From Opitutales bacterium (GTDB taxonomy: Bacteria > Verrucomicrobiota > Verrucomicrobiia > Opitutales > JABSRG01), in the NCBI GenBank assembly GCA_013215165.1, contig JABSRG010000015.1, positions 1-56,703 on the forward strand: a stretch of 56,703 nt of DNA, read 5' to 3'. Under the pieces are notes generated by a model that was not told the origin of the DNA, ran no database searches, and saw only the letters and a list, made by a program, of their open reading frames with translations. This document shows positions 48,160 through 56,622 of this stretch, one piece after another. Position numbers and translations under genes: made by a program. The stretch's first letter is position 1; each line of letters begins with the position of its first letter.

Positions 48160-48390
48160 CTATGCAGCGGGCAACGGACGAGCCTGGGGGATTTCACGGT
48201 TCCCCACTGAACGAATTTGTGATGCAGATAGCTCAAGGATAGCTGCAGTCTTGCCATCGAGAGTCACAAATTCGACCTCGAAGGCTAATCCATTGTTGTG
48301 AATGTGGAGGACGGCGCCGATATCTCGTGCCTCAAGCGCATATTCCTCGATGGCTTCAGTGAGAATAACCCGATCATGTTCTTTGATCAT
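48160..48390 (-). CDS. DUF4926 domain protein
   Basis: This is a small 76-residue protein matching DUF4926: EHDRVILTEAIEEYALEARD, then GAVLHIH, EVEFVTLDGKTAAI and SQIRSVGNREIPQARP. The predicted fold is a small SH3-like beta barrel. The function is unknown; such proteins are often found with toxin-like or mobile-region genes. It lies on its own strand run between the GNAT and DUF1152 genes, with no partner gene I can recognise. Confidence 0.78.
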   Translation of the reverse strand: MIKEHDRVILTEAIEEYALEARDIGAVLHIHNNGLAFEVEFVTLDGKTAAILELSASQIRSVGNREIPQARPLPAA

Positions 48391-48423
48391 AAGTTCAATT
48401 TATGCGGGGTAGCTGCTCATCTT

Positions 48424-49431
48424 TCAGTCAAAAAACCGCATCACTTTTTTCATGCGGCTTTCGGGGAGTTGGTTGAGGGTGTGGCGATAGGTGTTTTCGA
48501 TTTCGCTGAGGGATCGGGTTTCTTGCAGGGCTAGGATGCCACGGGAGTTGGCCTCGGCTAGGGTGCGGGCGTCGAAGAAGAGCATGCTTGCGGCTAAGGG
48601 TGTTACTTTCACGACGGTGCCGTGGGGGCCATGGGTCCAGACATTGTGGAAACCGAATTCCCCGCGGGCTGCCTTGTAAGACATCGGTTCGACAGGATCG
48701 CCATAGGTGTCACAGGCGCGTTCCATGAGTGCTATATCTTCTTGGGTAATCCCGTAACTGCCGATGTAGCCGCCGGCTTTCATGACTCTTCCGACACGCT
48801 CGTCCAACTCCTCCAACTGCATCTCACCGTCACAGCCGTAGCCTGATACGCCGTAGAGTGTTGGCACATCGAGCTGGATGAGTGCAGACATGACAGAAAA
48901 GTCGACCATCGCCGTTTTTGCCGGTGCCGCTTCTTTCCCGTCCGTAAAGGTGTCTGAGCCGATATCGACGCCGACGACCAGCTCGATACCTTTATCCTTC
49001 ACGAATTGTTGCAGGCTGTCGCGTAAGCCGACAACGCCTGCTGTGAGCCCGCCCACGCAGACGTAATCGCCGGGGAGTTGGTCTGCCAAAATTGCTTCGC
49101 AGGGTCGGCGCTTGTCGACTCGGCTGTCCGAGTCGATCAATGCCAATTGCGGCTGCACGCGGTCTACCGGCTTCAGATCATCGAGATTGTAAAGCGTTGG
49201 ACCCATCACTGCGGTGCCCCATTCGTCGGCTAGGGGATTGCCATTGGGAGTCCACCATTGGCAATTCACACCCCCCATCCCGATGTCCTCGACACCCAAC
49301 TGTCGAAACAGACGTGCGAGCGGGATGCCCTGCACAATGTCGCCGCCTCCACCGATTCCGAGGATCAGGGCGCGCTTTGTGCTTAGGCCAAGTTCTACGA
49401 TGCTTTTTCGAAAAGGGGAGTCTTGAGGCAT
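48424..49431 (-). CDS. DUF1152 family protein
   Basis: This is a 335-residue cytoplasmic protein of DUF1152. The conserved N-terminal Gly-rich loop LILGIGGGGDIVQGIPLARL, GVDIGSDTFTDG and GYGCDGEMQLEEL, with GHPHGT-like HGPHGTVVKV towards the end, match the family. DUF1152 proteins have no established role; the Gly-rich loop and Asp-rich segments suggest nucleotide or sugar-phosphate binding (inference). It is divergent from the aldo/keto reductase gene, so the two may share regulation. Confidence 0.82.
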   Translation of the reverse strand: MPQDSPFRKSIVELGLSTKRALILGIGGGGDIVQGIPLARLFRQLGVEDIGMGGVNCQWWTPNGNPLADEWGTAVMGPTLYNLDDLKPVDRVQPQLALIDSDSRVDKRRPCEAILADQLPGDYVCVGGLTAGVVGLRDSLQQFVKDKGIELVVGVDIGSDTFTDGKEAAPAKTAMVDFSVMSALIQLDVPTLYGVSGYGCDGEMQLEELDERVGRVMKAGGYIGSYGITQEDIALMERACDTYGDPVEPMSYKAARGEFGFHNVWTHGPHGTVVKVTPLAASMLFFDARTLAEANSRGILALQETRSLSEIENTYRHTLNQLPESRMKKVMRFFD

Positions 49432-49485
49432 AGCTCTTTATAGCAGAAACTCTTCCCTGAGCGTCACAAACCCAAACTTGCAGAC

Positions 49486-50490
49486 ATGAAGACACGACCC
49501 CTAGGACAATCCGGAATCGAAACCTCAATCATAGGTGTGGGTACCTGGGCAATCGGCGGATGGAGCTGGGGTGGCACGGATGAGGGGGCCTCCATTCGCG
49601 CGATTCATGCATCGTTTGATCGAGGTATAAATCTGATCGATACGGCCCCAATCTACGGGCAAGGGGTATCGGAGGAAATTGTCGGGAAGGCTTTGGTCGA
49701 TCGCCGGGACAAGGCTATTTTGGCCACGAAATGTGGGTTGCGCTGGGATAGTGAGGACGGCGAATTTTCTTTCACAGATGGAACGATCAAAGTCTATCGC
49801 AACAACGCGCCCGATGCCATCCGCGAAGAATTAGAACGTAGCTTGAAGCGGCTGCAGACCGATGTGATTGATCTCTATCAAACGCATTGGCAGGAGTCCA
49901 TTACGCCCTATGAGGATACCATGGCCGAACTCCTCAAGATGAAGCAGGAGGGGAAGATCCGGGCCATCGGTGTCAGCAACGTATCCACGGATATTTTAGG
50001 CGCCTACCGCGATGCTGGGCTGGTCGATAGCATCCAGGAGAAATTCAGCATGGTGGACATGCGTCATGTTGAGAATGGGCTCATTCCCTATGCCAAAGAA
50101 CACAATGTGGCGGTGCTCGCTTATTCACCGCTGGATATGGGTCTCCTGACAGGAAAAATTGGACCGGAGCGTCAATTTCCCGAAGATGACATTCGCCATG
50201 GCAATCCACGTTTCTCTGTCGAAAGTCGGGAAAAAGTGGCCGTGCTGCTCGCTGACTTGCAGCCCTTCGCCGAGGAACTGGGCCTCACGATGACTCAACT
50301 CGTCATCGCCTGGAGCGCCACCTATCCGGGGGTGACTCACTTGCTCTGTGGTGCCCGCAACGCGCAACAAGCCGAAGAAAATGCCGAGGCGGCGAGCATC
50401 GATTTGGATTCAGGCGTGGTGGGCAAAATAACCGCTATCGTGGAGCAACACGCGGTCAGCCTACCGGATCCGTTTGGAGGTGAGGATTAA
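49486..50490 (+). CDS. Aldo/keto reductase
   Basis: This is a 334-residue NADPH-dependent oxidoreductase of the AKR superfamily. The catalytic tetrad is complete: D52, Y57 (DTAPIYG), K82 (ATKCG) and H134 (YQTHWQE). Cofactor-binding segments include AIGVSNVS and YSPLDMGLLTGK. It resembles sugar or aldehyde dehydrogenase-type AKRs (YajO/IolS-like). The start ATG is 54 bp from the divergent DUF1152 start. Its 3' side is a repeat pair with inverted arms (50494-50675). Confidence 0.9.
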   Translation: MKTRPLGQSGIETSIIGVGTWAIGGWSWGGTDEGASIRAIHASFDRGINLIDTAPIYGQGVSEEIVGKALVDRRDKAILATKCGLRWDSEDGEFSFTDGTIKVYRNNAPDAIREELERSLKRLQTDVIDLYQTHWQESITPYEDTMAELLKMKQEGKIRAIGVSNVSTDILGAYRDAGLVDSIQEKFSMVDMRHVENGLIPYAKEHNVAVLAYSPLDMGLLTGKIGPERQFPEDDIRHGNPRFSVESREKVAVLLADLQPFAEELGLTMTQLVIAWSATYPGVTHLLCGARNAQQAEENAEAASIDLDSGVVGKITAIVEQHAVSLPDPFGGED

Positions 50491-50493
50491 TTG

Positions 50494-50675
50494 ATCCGCT
50501 AATGGACGCGAATGCACGCTAATGTTAGGGTGCCGTTGTTTTTCTCGAAGACCGGGAGGTCCGATTATCTAGCTAATTTTTAGCGCCCGTTGAAAGTCTT
50601 TAGATCGATTCAAGCCAACCACCTCTCCTGTTTCACCCCCAAAAGATTCGCGTTTATCCGCGTGTATTAGCGGAT
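50494..50675. repeat. Inverted pair of 30-bp three-core repeats between convergent genes
   Basis: The left arm (50494-50523) has cores CGCTAAT, CGCGAAT and CGCTAAT at 10-nt steps; the right arm (50646-50675) is inverted, with cores ATTCGCG, ATCCGCG and ATTAGCG at exact 10-nt steps. The arms pair at 24 of 30 positions and enclose a 122-bp unrelated spacer. The pair fills the whole gap between the convergent aldo/keto reductase and mutL genes. Confidence 0.85.
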
Positions 50676-50683
50676 TTCTTCCC

Positions 50684-52489
50684 TTAAAAGCTAAAACGCT
50701 CGCGGAATTCTCGGTGATTGAGTTCTAGGAAGGTGGGCTTGCCTTCGGGATCGGTTAGGGGGTTTTGGCAGGATAGTAAGGTGGTGGCGAGCGCTGTGTG
50801 GCTCTGTGCTGGATCGGACTGACGCGGCGTGCGAGCTAGGCGGAAGCGGCTTGAGAATCGGGCGAGGGTGTCAGCAGTGAGGGACTTTTGGCGTTCGGAA
50901 ACTTTTAGGTTTCCGCCCACGAGATCATCGATCAGTGCCTGGAAATAGGGATCGACATCGCTCTCCTCTAACCAGCTCGGATAGGCGCTGATACGGTAGA
51001 AGTTGCGGCCGAAGGGTTCGACTTCGAAGCCGACTTGAGCGAGCAGAGGTATCTGCGCTTCCAGAATTTGGGCTGCCACCGGGGGGAGATCGAGCGGTTG
51101 GGGGATCAGGAGACGCTGACTGGAGGGCTGCTCGGAGTAGGTCGACTGCAGAACCTGCTCATACAGCACGCGGGCGCGGGCACGCGGGGGATATAGAATA
51201 ATGAGGCCCTGGGAGGTTTCGAAGAGCATATAGCGCTCGTTGAGCCAGCCTTTGGGAATCCAATCGATTTTTGGGGTGGGTTTATCTCGATTCGTGTCTC
51301 TTGCACGCTGTGTTTCTGGAACGGGAGCGGGCCTGCTGGGCACGGGTTGTGGTTGGGCTTGGGGAATGGGAGTTACATTGATCGATGCGACGGGACGGGG
51401 CGAAGGTGTGACTGGAATGGGCTGAGGTGTTGTTTCGGGAGTTTTCGGTTGAATGGGTTCGACCCGATTTACCTGTCCTAAGTCCGGCGTCGAGCGTTCC
51501 ACTGCCTCGCGGAGCACCCCGATGATCGTTTCCATGACTGTGCCGCGCACCAGGGCCTCGTCGCGAAAGCGAATTTCGCGCTTCGAGGGATGGACATTCA
51601 CGTCGACGGCATCGGGGGGCACATCGACTGTCAGAAATGCTAGGGGGTAGCGCCCTTTAGGAATGAATGAATGATAGCTCTCGATGAGGGCGTAGTAAAG
51701 GGCGCGACTATCGACGGGGCGGCCGTTTACGAGGGTAATCATCTCCTGGCGAGTGGACCGGGCGACGCCCGGTTTGCTAATCAAGCCATGTATGTGGATG
51801 CCCGATTCCTCGCGTTCGACGGGGATAAGGTCCCGAGCAATACGACGCCCCCAGATCTCTGCCACACGATCACGCAGATCGCGGCAGACAGGGGACTGAA
51901 ATTGAGTCCGTCCGTTTTCGACGATGGTGAAGGCCACTTCGGGATGAGCCACGGCATATTGGCGCATGAGCTGAGTGATGTGGGCGGCCTCAGTATTGTC
52001 AGTTTTCAGAAACTTGCGGCGCACAGGAACCGAGTGGAACAAGCTCGACACTTCGATGCGGGTGCCGGGGGCCATGCCGATTTCTTTTTGATGCATAACC
52101 TGGCCTGCATTGACGAGAATTTCGGTGCCTGACTGAGCCTCTTTGGGCCGTGTACGCAGAGTAAATTTCGATACACTGGCGATCGACGGCAGCGCTTCCC
52201 CGCGAAAGCCAAAACTGTTTATAGCGAACAGATCTTTGGAGTCGCGTATCTTTGAGGTGGCGTGACGTTTTAGCGAGATGAGGGCTTCCTCCGGAGTCAT
52301 GCCATAGCCGTCATCCTCAATCCTAAGGTAGGATTTTCCCCCGTTGCGAAACTCGACCTCAATCCGAGTCGCTCCTGCATCCAAACTGTTCTCGACCAGT
52401 TCCTTGACCGCTGCAGCCGGGCGTTCGATGACCTCACCAGCTGCGATCTGATTGGCGACTTTGTCGGGTAGAATTTGGATGCGGGACAT
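50684..52489 (-). CDS. mutL: DNA mismatch repair protein MutL, no endonuclease motif
   Basis: MutL links MutS mismatch recognition to downstream repair. The N-terminal GHKL ATPase is intact (NQIAAGEVIERPAAAVKELV, ENSLDAGATRIEVEF, EDDGYGM, RGEALPSIASVSKFTLRTR). A Pro-rich linker (about 345-400) leads to the C-terminal dimerisation domain. The metal motif DQHAxxE of MutL endonucleases is replaced by LYPPRARARVLYE (about 425-445), and the usual CPHGRP motif near the end is not kept (CQNPLTDPEGKPT). So it lacks the nicking activity expected in bacteria without MutH. The 601-residue length is normal. Confidence 0.93.
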   Translation of the reverse strand: MSRIQILPDKVANQIAAGEVIERPAAAVKELVENSLDAGATRIEVEFRNGGKSYLRIEDDGYGMTPEEALISLKRHATSKIRDSKDLFAINSFGFRGEALPSIASVSKFTLRTRPKEAQSGTEILVNAGQVMHQKEIGMAPGTRIEVSSLFHSVPVRRKFLKTDNTEAAHITQLMRQYAVAHPEVAFTIVENGRTQFQSPVCRDLRDRVAEIWGRRIARDLIPVEREESGIHIHGLISKPGVARSTRQEMITLVNGRPVDSRALYYALIESYHSFIPKGRYPLAFLTVDVPPDAVDVNVHPSKREIRFRDEALVRGTVMETIIGVLREAVERSTPDLGQVNRVEPIQPKTPETTPQPIPVTPSPRPVASINVTPIPQAQPQPVPSRPAPVPETQRARDTNRDKPTPKIDWIPKGWLNERYMLFETSQGLIILYPPRARARVLYEQVLQSTYSEQPSSQRLLIPQPLDLPPVAAQILEAQIPLLAQVGFEVEPFGRNFYRISAYPSWLEESDVDPYFQALIDDLVGGNLKVSERQKSLTADTLARFSSRFRLARTPRQSDPAQSHTALATTLLSCQNPLTDPEGKPTFLELNHREFRERFSF

Positions 52490-52512
52490 CAGTTCGATCC
52501 AGATGGGGCAGG

Positions 52513-53442
52513 CTAATTGAAAATCGCTTCAGGAAGGTAGGCGGTGATCGTGGTCAGCGGCGTATTTACCAGTTGGGATACTTTCAAGTCGAGCACCACG
52601 CTGCACAAGACATAGGCCTGTTTGGGCGAGACCGGGATGCGCCCCGTGATGTAATCGATAGCGCGCAGAACAGCGATTTTGCACGCCTCGCGAGGATCCT
52701 CATGTGAGGCAACAAAGCCGTGAAAAGGTTTTTGCGTATAGCGTTCGGGGATGAGGCGTCCACTGGTCTGCAAGTAGGGTCCGGCGAGGGGTGTTTGCTT
52801 GATCAGGTCGAGTTTAAAAGTGACCTGCATGGGCGCTTCCATGCCATTGATGGACACCTCGCCGTCTCCTTGAGCCGCATGACAATCACCGGCACAAAGC
52901 ATCCCTCCGGTGACTTGAACGGGAAGGTGTAGGCGTGTGCCTGCCGTGAGGTGGCGGACGTCCATGTTGCCGCCAAAAGTCCCAGGCGGACGCGTGCGGA
53001 ATGAACCGGGCTCAGCCCGCTGCACGCCGATAATTCCGCAAAATGGAGCCAGGTCGAGCGTAACGCCCGGCATCGAGTGGGTGACTGCGTCTTCGAGTTC
53101 CCAATGAAATAGAAAATGCTCTTTAACGAAATCGTCGAGCAGGCCCAGGCCAGGAATGATACTGGTCCAGGCATACCCACGGTGCTGGTAATTGAGGATA
53201 TCGATCACTAACTGGTCGCCGGGCTCAGCACCGTCGATCGCAATTGGGCCCGTCAGGGCGTGGATTTTTCCAAAATCAATTTGGCCGAATTTTTTGCCGC
53301 TGATTCCGGGTACGACTTGATTATCTGAAGCGTCGTGACAGTCGAGGGTGACGGTATCGCCAGGCTGTATCGTGACGCGCGGTGTTGTCGTATTATCCCA
53401 ACGGTTGTAGACGATCGAATCGTCGATGTGGTAATGGGCCAT
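52513..53442 (-). CDS. Acetamidase/formamidase family protein
   Basis: This is a 309-residue protein of the FmdA/AmdA family, which hydrolyses formamide or acetamide to the acid and ammonia. Segments typical of the family are QPGDTVTLDCHDASDNQV, LTGPIAIDGAEPGDQLVIDI, GGNMDVRHLTAGTRLHLPV, CAGDCHAAQGDGEV and GFVASHEDPREACKIAVLRA. No urease, ammonium transport or regulatory gene flanks it. It lies 23 bp upstream of mutL on the same strand. Confidence 0.88.
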   Translation of the reverse strand: MAHYHIDDSIVYNRWDNTTTPRVTIQPGDTVTLDCHDASDNQVVPGISGKKFGQIDFGKIHALTGPIAIDGAEPGDQLVIDILNYQHRGYAWTSIIPGLGLLDDFVKEHFLFHWELEDAVTHSMPGVTLDLAPFCGIIGVQRAEPGSFRTRPPGTFGGNMDVRHLTAGTRLHLPVQVTGGMLCAGDCHAAQGDGEVSINGMEAPMQVTFKLDLIKQTPLAGPYLQTSGRLIPERYTQKPFHGFVASHEDPREACKIAVLRAIDYITGRIPVSPKQAYVLCSVVLDLKVSQLVNTPLTTITAYLPEAIFN

Positions 53443-53518
53443 GGACGCACCATGGCGATTTCGATCGATTTTGCTAGAGAGAAACTAGGTTCGGTCCGTC
53501 CTTTGCTCCGGGTGTGAC

Positions 53519-54574
53519 ATGAAAAGGATTTTTGAACTATGTGTCTTTGTTTTGTCTGTATTAGGGACGTCTGCGGTGACGGTGGAAGAATCCAAGTTAC
53601 CAACCGGGGCCCTCGTGCGATTGGCGACACCCGAAACTTGGAAGGGTCAGGTTGCTTTCTTGGCCCATGGTTACATGCCCGAGGACTATCCGCTCTATGC
53701 TTATTTTGGTCTGGAGGATGAACCGCAAAAGACCCTTTTAGATGCCGGTTGGGCGGTGGCATCTTCGTCGTATCGCCGCAATGGTCCGATCGTAGCAGAC
53801 GCTATGGATGATATGATGGATTTGGTGAGCTGGGTTGAGGGAAAGCTCGGCGAGCCCAAGACTCAGATCCTGGTCGGAGGCTCGATGGGAGGCGCGATCA
53901 CTGCCCGTTTGCTCGAAGCTCAGCCAGGGGAATTCGACGGCGCGTTCATCATGAGTAACGCCATTTATTTTAAAGAGGACGGTAATCCTTTGGCTCCCAT
54001 TCAACATCAGCCGGGTGTTCCTGTCGTTTTATTAACCAATGTCGACGAGGTGGCCGTGCCGCGTGCTTACGCAACAGTGGCTGGTGCTCAAGGTGGGCTG
54101 GAGCCGTTATTGTTAATCGTGGGTCGCGAAGGACATATGGCCTACAACGAGGTCGAGTATGCCCAGGCTGTTGGCGCCCTTATGACATGGCTCGAAACTG
54201 GTGAACGGCCTGTGCTCGGAGAAGATGTCACTGCTGAAACTGAAGAGCCGGCATCGACTTCGGTCTTTACTGACGGTGCGGCCTCGAACGAGATCATTCG
54301 CATTGATCCGCTGTATGGGAATTTCGTGGGTGGATTTACTCCTTCAGATATGGCTCAGCTCGGCTTGGAAGTCGGGGACAAATTTACGCTTACGGTAGAC
54401 GGCGCGCAGCATGAGATCACTTATGGCACAACCTACAGCGATGTGCCTGTGGGGGATTGGGTCGCATTTGTGAGCCAAAATAAGCGCATCCTCTTTTGCA
54501 TCAATTTCGGCCAGGCGGCGCGTGCGCTGGGTCTAGAGATTGGGGACGTGTTGAGCTTGGCGCGGGTGGATTAG
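53519..54574 (+). CDS. Alpha/beta hydrolase fused to a SAM-HAT C-terminal-like domain
   Basis: This is a 351-residue probably exported protein. A basic start and hydrophobic stretch (residues about 4-19, ELCVFVLSVLGTSA) look like a signal peptide. Residues 40-230 are an alpha/beta hydrolase: nucleophile S122 in VGGSMGGAI, acid candidate D176 and H206 in REGHMAY. Residues about 255-351 resemble the C-terminal beta-barrel of SAM hydroxide adenosyltransferases (DUF62): RIDPLYGNFVGGFTPSDM, TTYSDVPVGDWVAFVSQN, then GQAARALGLEIGDVLSL. The catalytic N-domain of DUF62 is absent. The combination is uncommon to my knowledge. Confidence 0.78.
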   Translation: MKRIFELCVFVLSVLGTSAVTVEESKLPTGALVRLATPETWKGQVAFLAHGYMPEDYPLYAYFGLEDEPQKTLLDAGWAVASSSYRRNGPIVADAMDDMMDLVSWVEGKLGEPKTQILVGGSMGGAITARLLEAQPGEFDGAFIMSNAIYFKEDGNPLAPIQHQPGVPVVLLTNVDEVAVPRAYATVAGAQGGLEPLLLIVGREGHMAYNEVEYAQAVGALMTWLETGERPVLGEDVTAETEEPASTSVFTDGAASNEIIRIDPLYGNFVGGFTPSDMAQLGLEVGDKFTLTVDGAQHEITYGTTYSDVPVGDWVAFVSQNKRILFCINFGQAARALGLEIGDVLSLARVD

Positions 54575-54585
54575 GGAAGAGGTTT

Positions 54586-54777
54586 ATCCGCGAATGAACG
54601 CTAATTAACGCGAATCTTTTTTACCGTAAGGTTTAGCCGGTGCGGTTACATTTGGATCCGTCCGGCCATACTAAAGGCATCAAAGAATTAAGCAGATAGT
54701 TATACCAAACACCTGTCTCGATTCATTGGAAAACATAGTGCCAAAAAATTATCGTTCATTGGCGTGTATTAGCGGAT
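54586..54777. repeat. Second inverted pair of 30-bp three-core repeats
   Basis: The left arm is 54586-54615 (cores CGCGAAT, CGCTAAT, CGCGAAT at 10-11-nt steps) and the right arm, inverted, is 54748-54777 (clear cores ATTGGCG and ATTAGCG, third core degenerate). The arms match at 23 of 30 positions and enclose 132 bp of unrelated DNA. It fills most of the gap between the hydrolase fusion and the TraB/GumN gene. Same family and same layout as 50494-50675. Confidence 0.82.
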
Positions 54778-54852
54778 TCTTCAGTCTGGCGGCCTGAGAT
54801 GGAATTAGGTTATGAGATTGAGTTTCTCAAGATGGGGCTTTGGGTGCGTTTC

Positions 54853-55716
54853 ATGACTACACGCTTTGTTCTCCTTACCCTGCTTTCTATTCTCTTCGTC
54901 CACACTGCTCTGGCCCGCGCTCCGGTCTGGGAGGTGTCCAAAGAGGGTAATACTCTATACATTGGAGGAACGATTCACGTCCTGCGTACGACGGATTATC
55001 CTCTACCCGCAGCTTTTGAGGAGGCCTACGAGAAAGCAGATGTATTGGCTTTCGAGGCGGATGCACGGAAGATGAGTGACCCCGGTGTATCCGCTCTCAT
55101 CATGAAGCGAGGTGCGTATCCGCAAGGAGAGACGCTCCTGGATCACCTGAGACCTGAAACTGTTGAGAAATTGAAGGAATACAGTGCGGGTCTAGGCATG
55201 CCATACACGTTTTTGGTACCCATGCGACCCGGCCTCGTCTTAAGCATGTTATCAATGTTAGAGATCCAAAAACTTGGCTTCTCTTACAAGGGCGTTGACG
55301 AGACCTACCTGACCCAGGCGGATGCCGATGGTAAGGAGCTACTTTTTCTGGAGTCCCTCGAAGAGCAGATAGATTTTATCGCACAGCTTGGTTTGGGTAA
55401 TGAGGATAAGCTCATCGCTTACACGATAGAGTCTTCACAGGATATTTCTGGTATGCTGGAGGATATGGTCAGTTCTTGGAGAGACGGCGATGTGTCGAAG
55501 CTAGATAAGCTCCTTGTTCAGGAAATGGATGCATTCCGAAAGATTCGTGAAGATCTGCTCATTGGCCGCAACAAGGCTTGGATTCCCTCGATAAGGGCTT
55601 GGATGGAGACCTCCGAGATTGAATTTGTACTCGTCGGTGCGGGTCACTTGGTCGGAGAAGAGAGTGTCTTAGAACTGCTAGAGGCCGAAGGCTTTATCGT
55701 GAGGCAGATGGAATAA
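54853..55716 (+). CDS. TraB/GumN family protein
   Basis: This is a 287-residue exported protein of the TraB/GumN family. A signal peptide (FVLLTLLSILFVHTALARA) is followed by GGTIHVLR (38-45), the hallmark of the fold, and later by RNKAWIPSIRAWM and VLVGAGHLVGEES, the second conserved region. Members include the pheromone-shutdown protein TraB and a metalloprotease-like group (TIKI) with metal-binding residues in these motifs. The substrate here is unknown. The frame extends to 54799, but ATG at 54853 gives the best signal peptide. It is preceded by the second repeat pair. Confidence 0.85.
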   Translation: MTTRFVLLTLLSILFVHTALARAPVWEVSKEGNTLYIGGTIHVLRTTDYPLPAAFEEAYEKADVLAFEADARKMSDPGVSALIMKRGAYPQGETLLDHLRPETVEKLKEYSAGLGMPYTFLVPMRPGLVLSMLSMLEIQKLGFSYKGVDETYLTQADADGKELLFLESLEEQIDFIAQLGLGNEDKLIAYTIESSQDISGMLEDMVSSWRDGDVSKLDKLLVQEMDAFRKIREDLLIGRNKAWIPSIRAWMETSEIEFVLVGAGHLVGEESVLELLEAEGFIVRQME

Positions 55717-55732
55717 AAACGCGGTTAATCTG

Positions 55733-56569
55733 TTGATTGTAGACCATCATATACACCTCTTTCCAGAAGCCTGCTCTGAAGATCCGATCGCCTTTGCGGA
55801 AAAGCATTTCGAGCCGCATTGGCAAGATCTGGTTGCGCCTCCGGGTCGGAAAAGCCTTCAGGGTTGGGCCTCGGTTGACGCCTGCTTGCAGGACATGGAT
55901 AGTGCCGGAGTGGAGATGGCGTGGTTGTTGGGTTGGTATTGGGAACAGGCGGATACCTGCCGACTGCACAATGCCTACTATGCGGATATCCTGCAGCTGT
56001 GGCCGGGTCGCTTTAACGCCTTGGCTTGTTATCACCCCCAACTGGTTCACGAAGAAGGTCCCGATGCATGGGTGGAGCGGATTTGGGCGGATGGGTTTAT
56101 CGGTGTCGGTGAGCTGTTGCCGCAGGTGCAAGGGTTCGATCTGACCGATCACGCATTTGCGCGGGTGTTGGACATGATCGGGGAGCGCGACGGTTGGGTG
56201 AATTTTCATGTGACCGAGCCGGTGGGACGCACCTATCCAGGGCGAGTCGATACACCCTTGCAGCCTTTCGTTGATCTCGCCCGGCGTCACCCCAAAACGC
56301 AGTTTATTCTGTCACACCTCGGGGGAGGCATTGCCTTCTTTTTGGATAATCCCGTAGCTCGTAAAGGCTTAAATAACCTCTTTATCGATACTGCAGCGTG
56401 GCCATTGATCTACAGCGAATCAGCCGTGAAAGCAGCGATCCAGCTCGCTGGACAGAAGCGTGTCCTGTACGGAACCGATTATCCATTGAGGGTATTTCCT
56501 AAGCTTGGTCGAGAGCAGCAGATGAAGGCGAATCGAGAGCGTTGGCTGAGTATGATAAAACCCCACTAA
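55733..56569 (+). CDS. Amidohydrolase family protein (TIM-barrel metal-dependent hydrolase)
   Basis: This is a 278-residue amidohydrolase-2 family protein. Metal ligands are visible as H6 and H8 (DHHIHLF), a His in LSHLGGG and the catalytic Asp in YGTDYPLRVF. Tryptophans and acidic residues suggest a small carboxylate-type substrate, as in decarboxylating members, but this is not certain. The start is TTG at 55733, 16 nt after the previous stop; no ATG in frame is available near the N-terminus. It probably shares a transcript with the TraB/GumN gene. It is the last gene in the window. Confidence 0.83.
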   Translation: MIVDHHIHLFPEACSEDPIAFAEKHFEPHWQDLVAPPGRKSLQGWASVDACLQDMDSAGVEMAWLLGWYWEQADTCRLHNAYYADILQLWPGRFNALACYHPQLVHEEGPDAWVERIWADGFIGVGELLPQVQGFDLTDHAFARVLDMIGERDGWVNFHVTEPVGRTYPGRVDTPLQPFVDLARRHPKTQFILSHLGGGIAFFLDNPVARKGLNNLFIDTAAWPLIYSESAVKAAIQLAGQKRVLYGTDYPLRVFPKLGREQQMKANRERWLSMIKPH

Positions 56570-56582
56570 GCGGCTTATTACG

Positions 56583-56622
56583 CATCTGCGTTATCTGCGG
56601 TTCAGGATTTTTAACCACAGAT
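56583..56622. repeat. Hairpin repeat of the CACAGAT family
   Basis: Two ATCTGCG cores (inverse of CGCAGAT) at 56584-56590 and 56593-56599 are followed by an inverted AACCACAGAT at 56613-56622. The 10-bp arms (56593-56602 with 56613-56622) pair with one G-T. It belongs to the same family as the 641-669 repeat and could also serve as a weak terminator of the last gene. Confidence 0.7.

Noticed and set aside
53253-53762. A 169-codon minus-strand ORF across the formamidase and hydrolase starts
   Set aside because: It overlaps two well-supported genes in other frames; low-complexity Ser/Pro composition is typical of a shadow frame.
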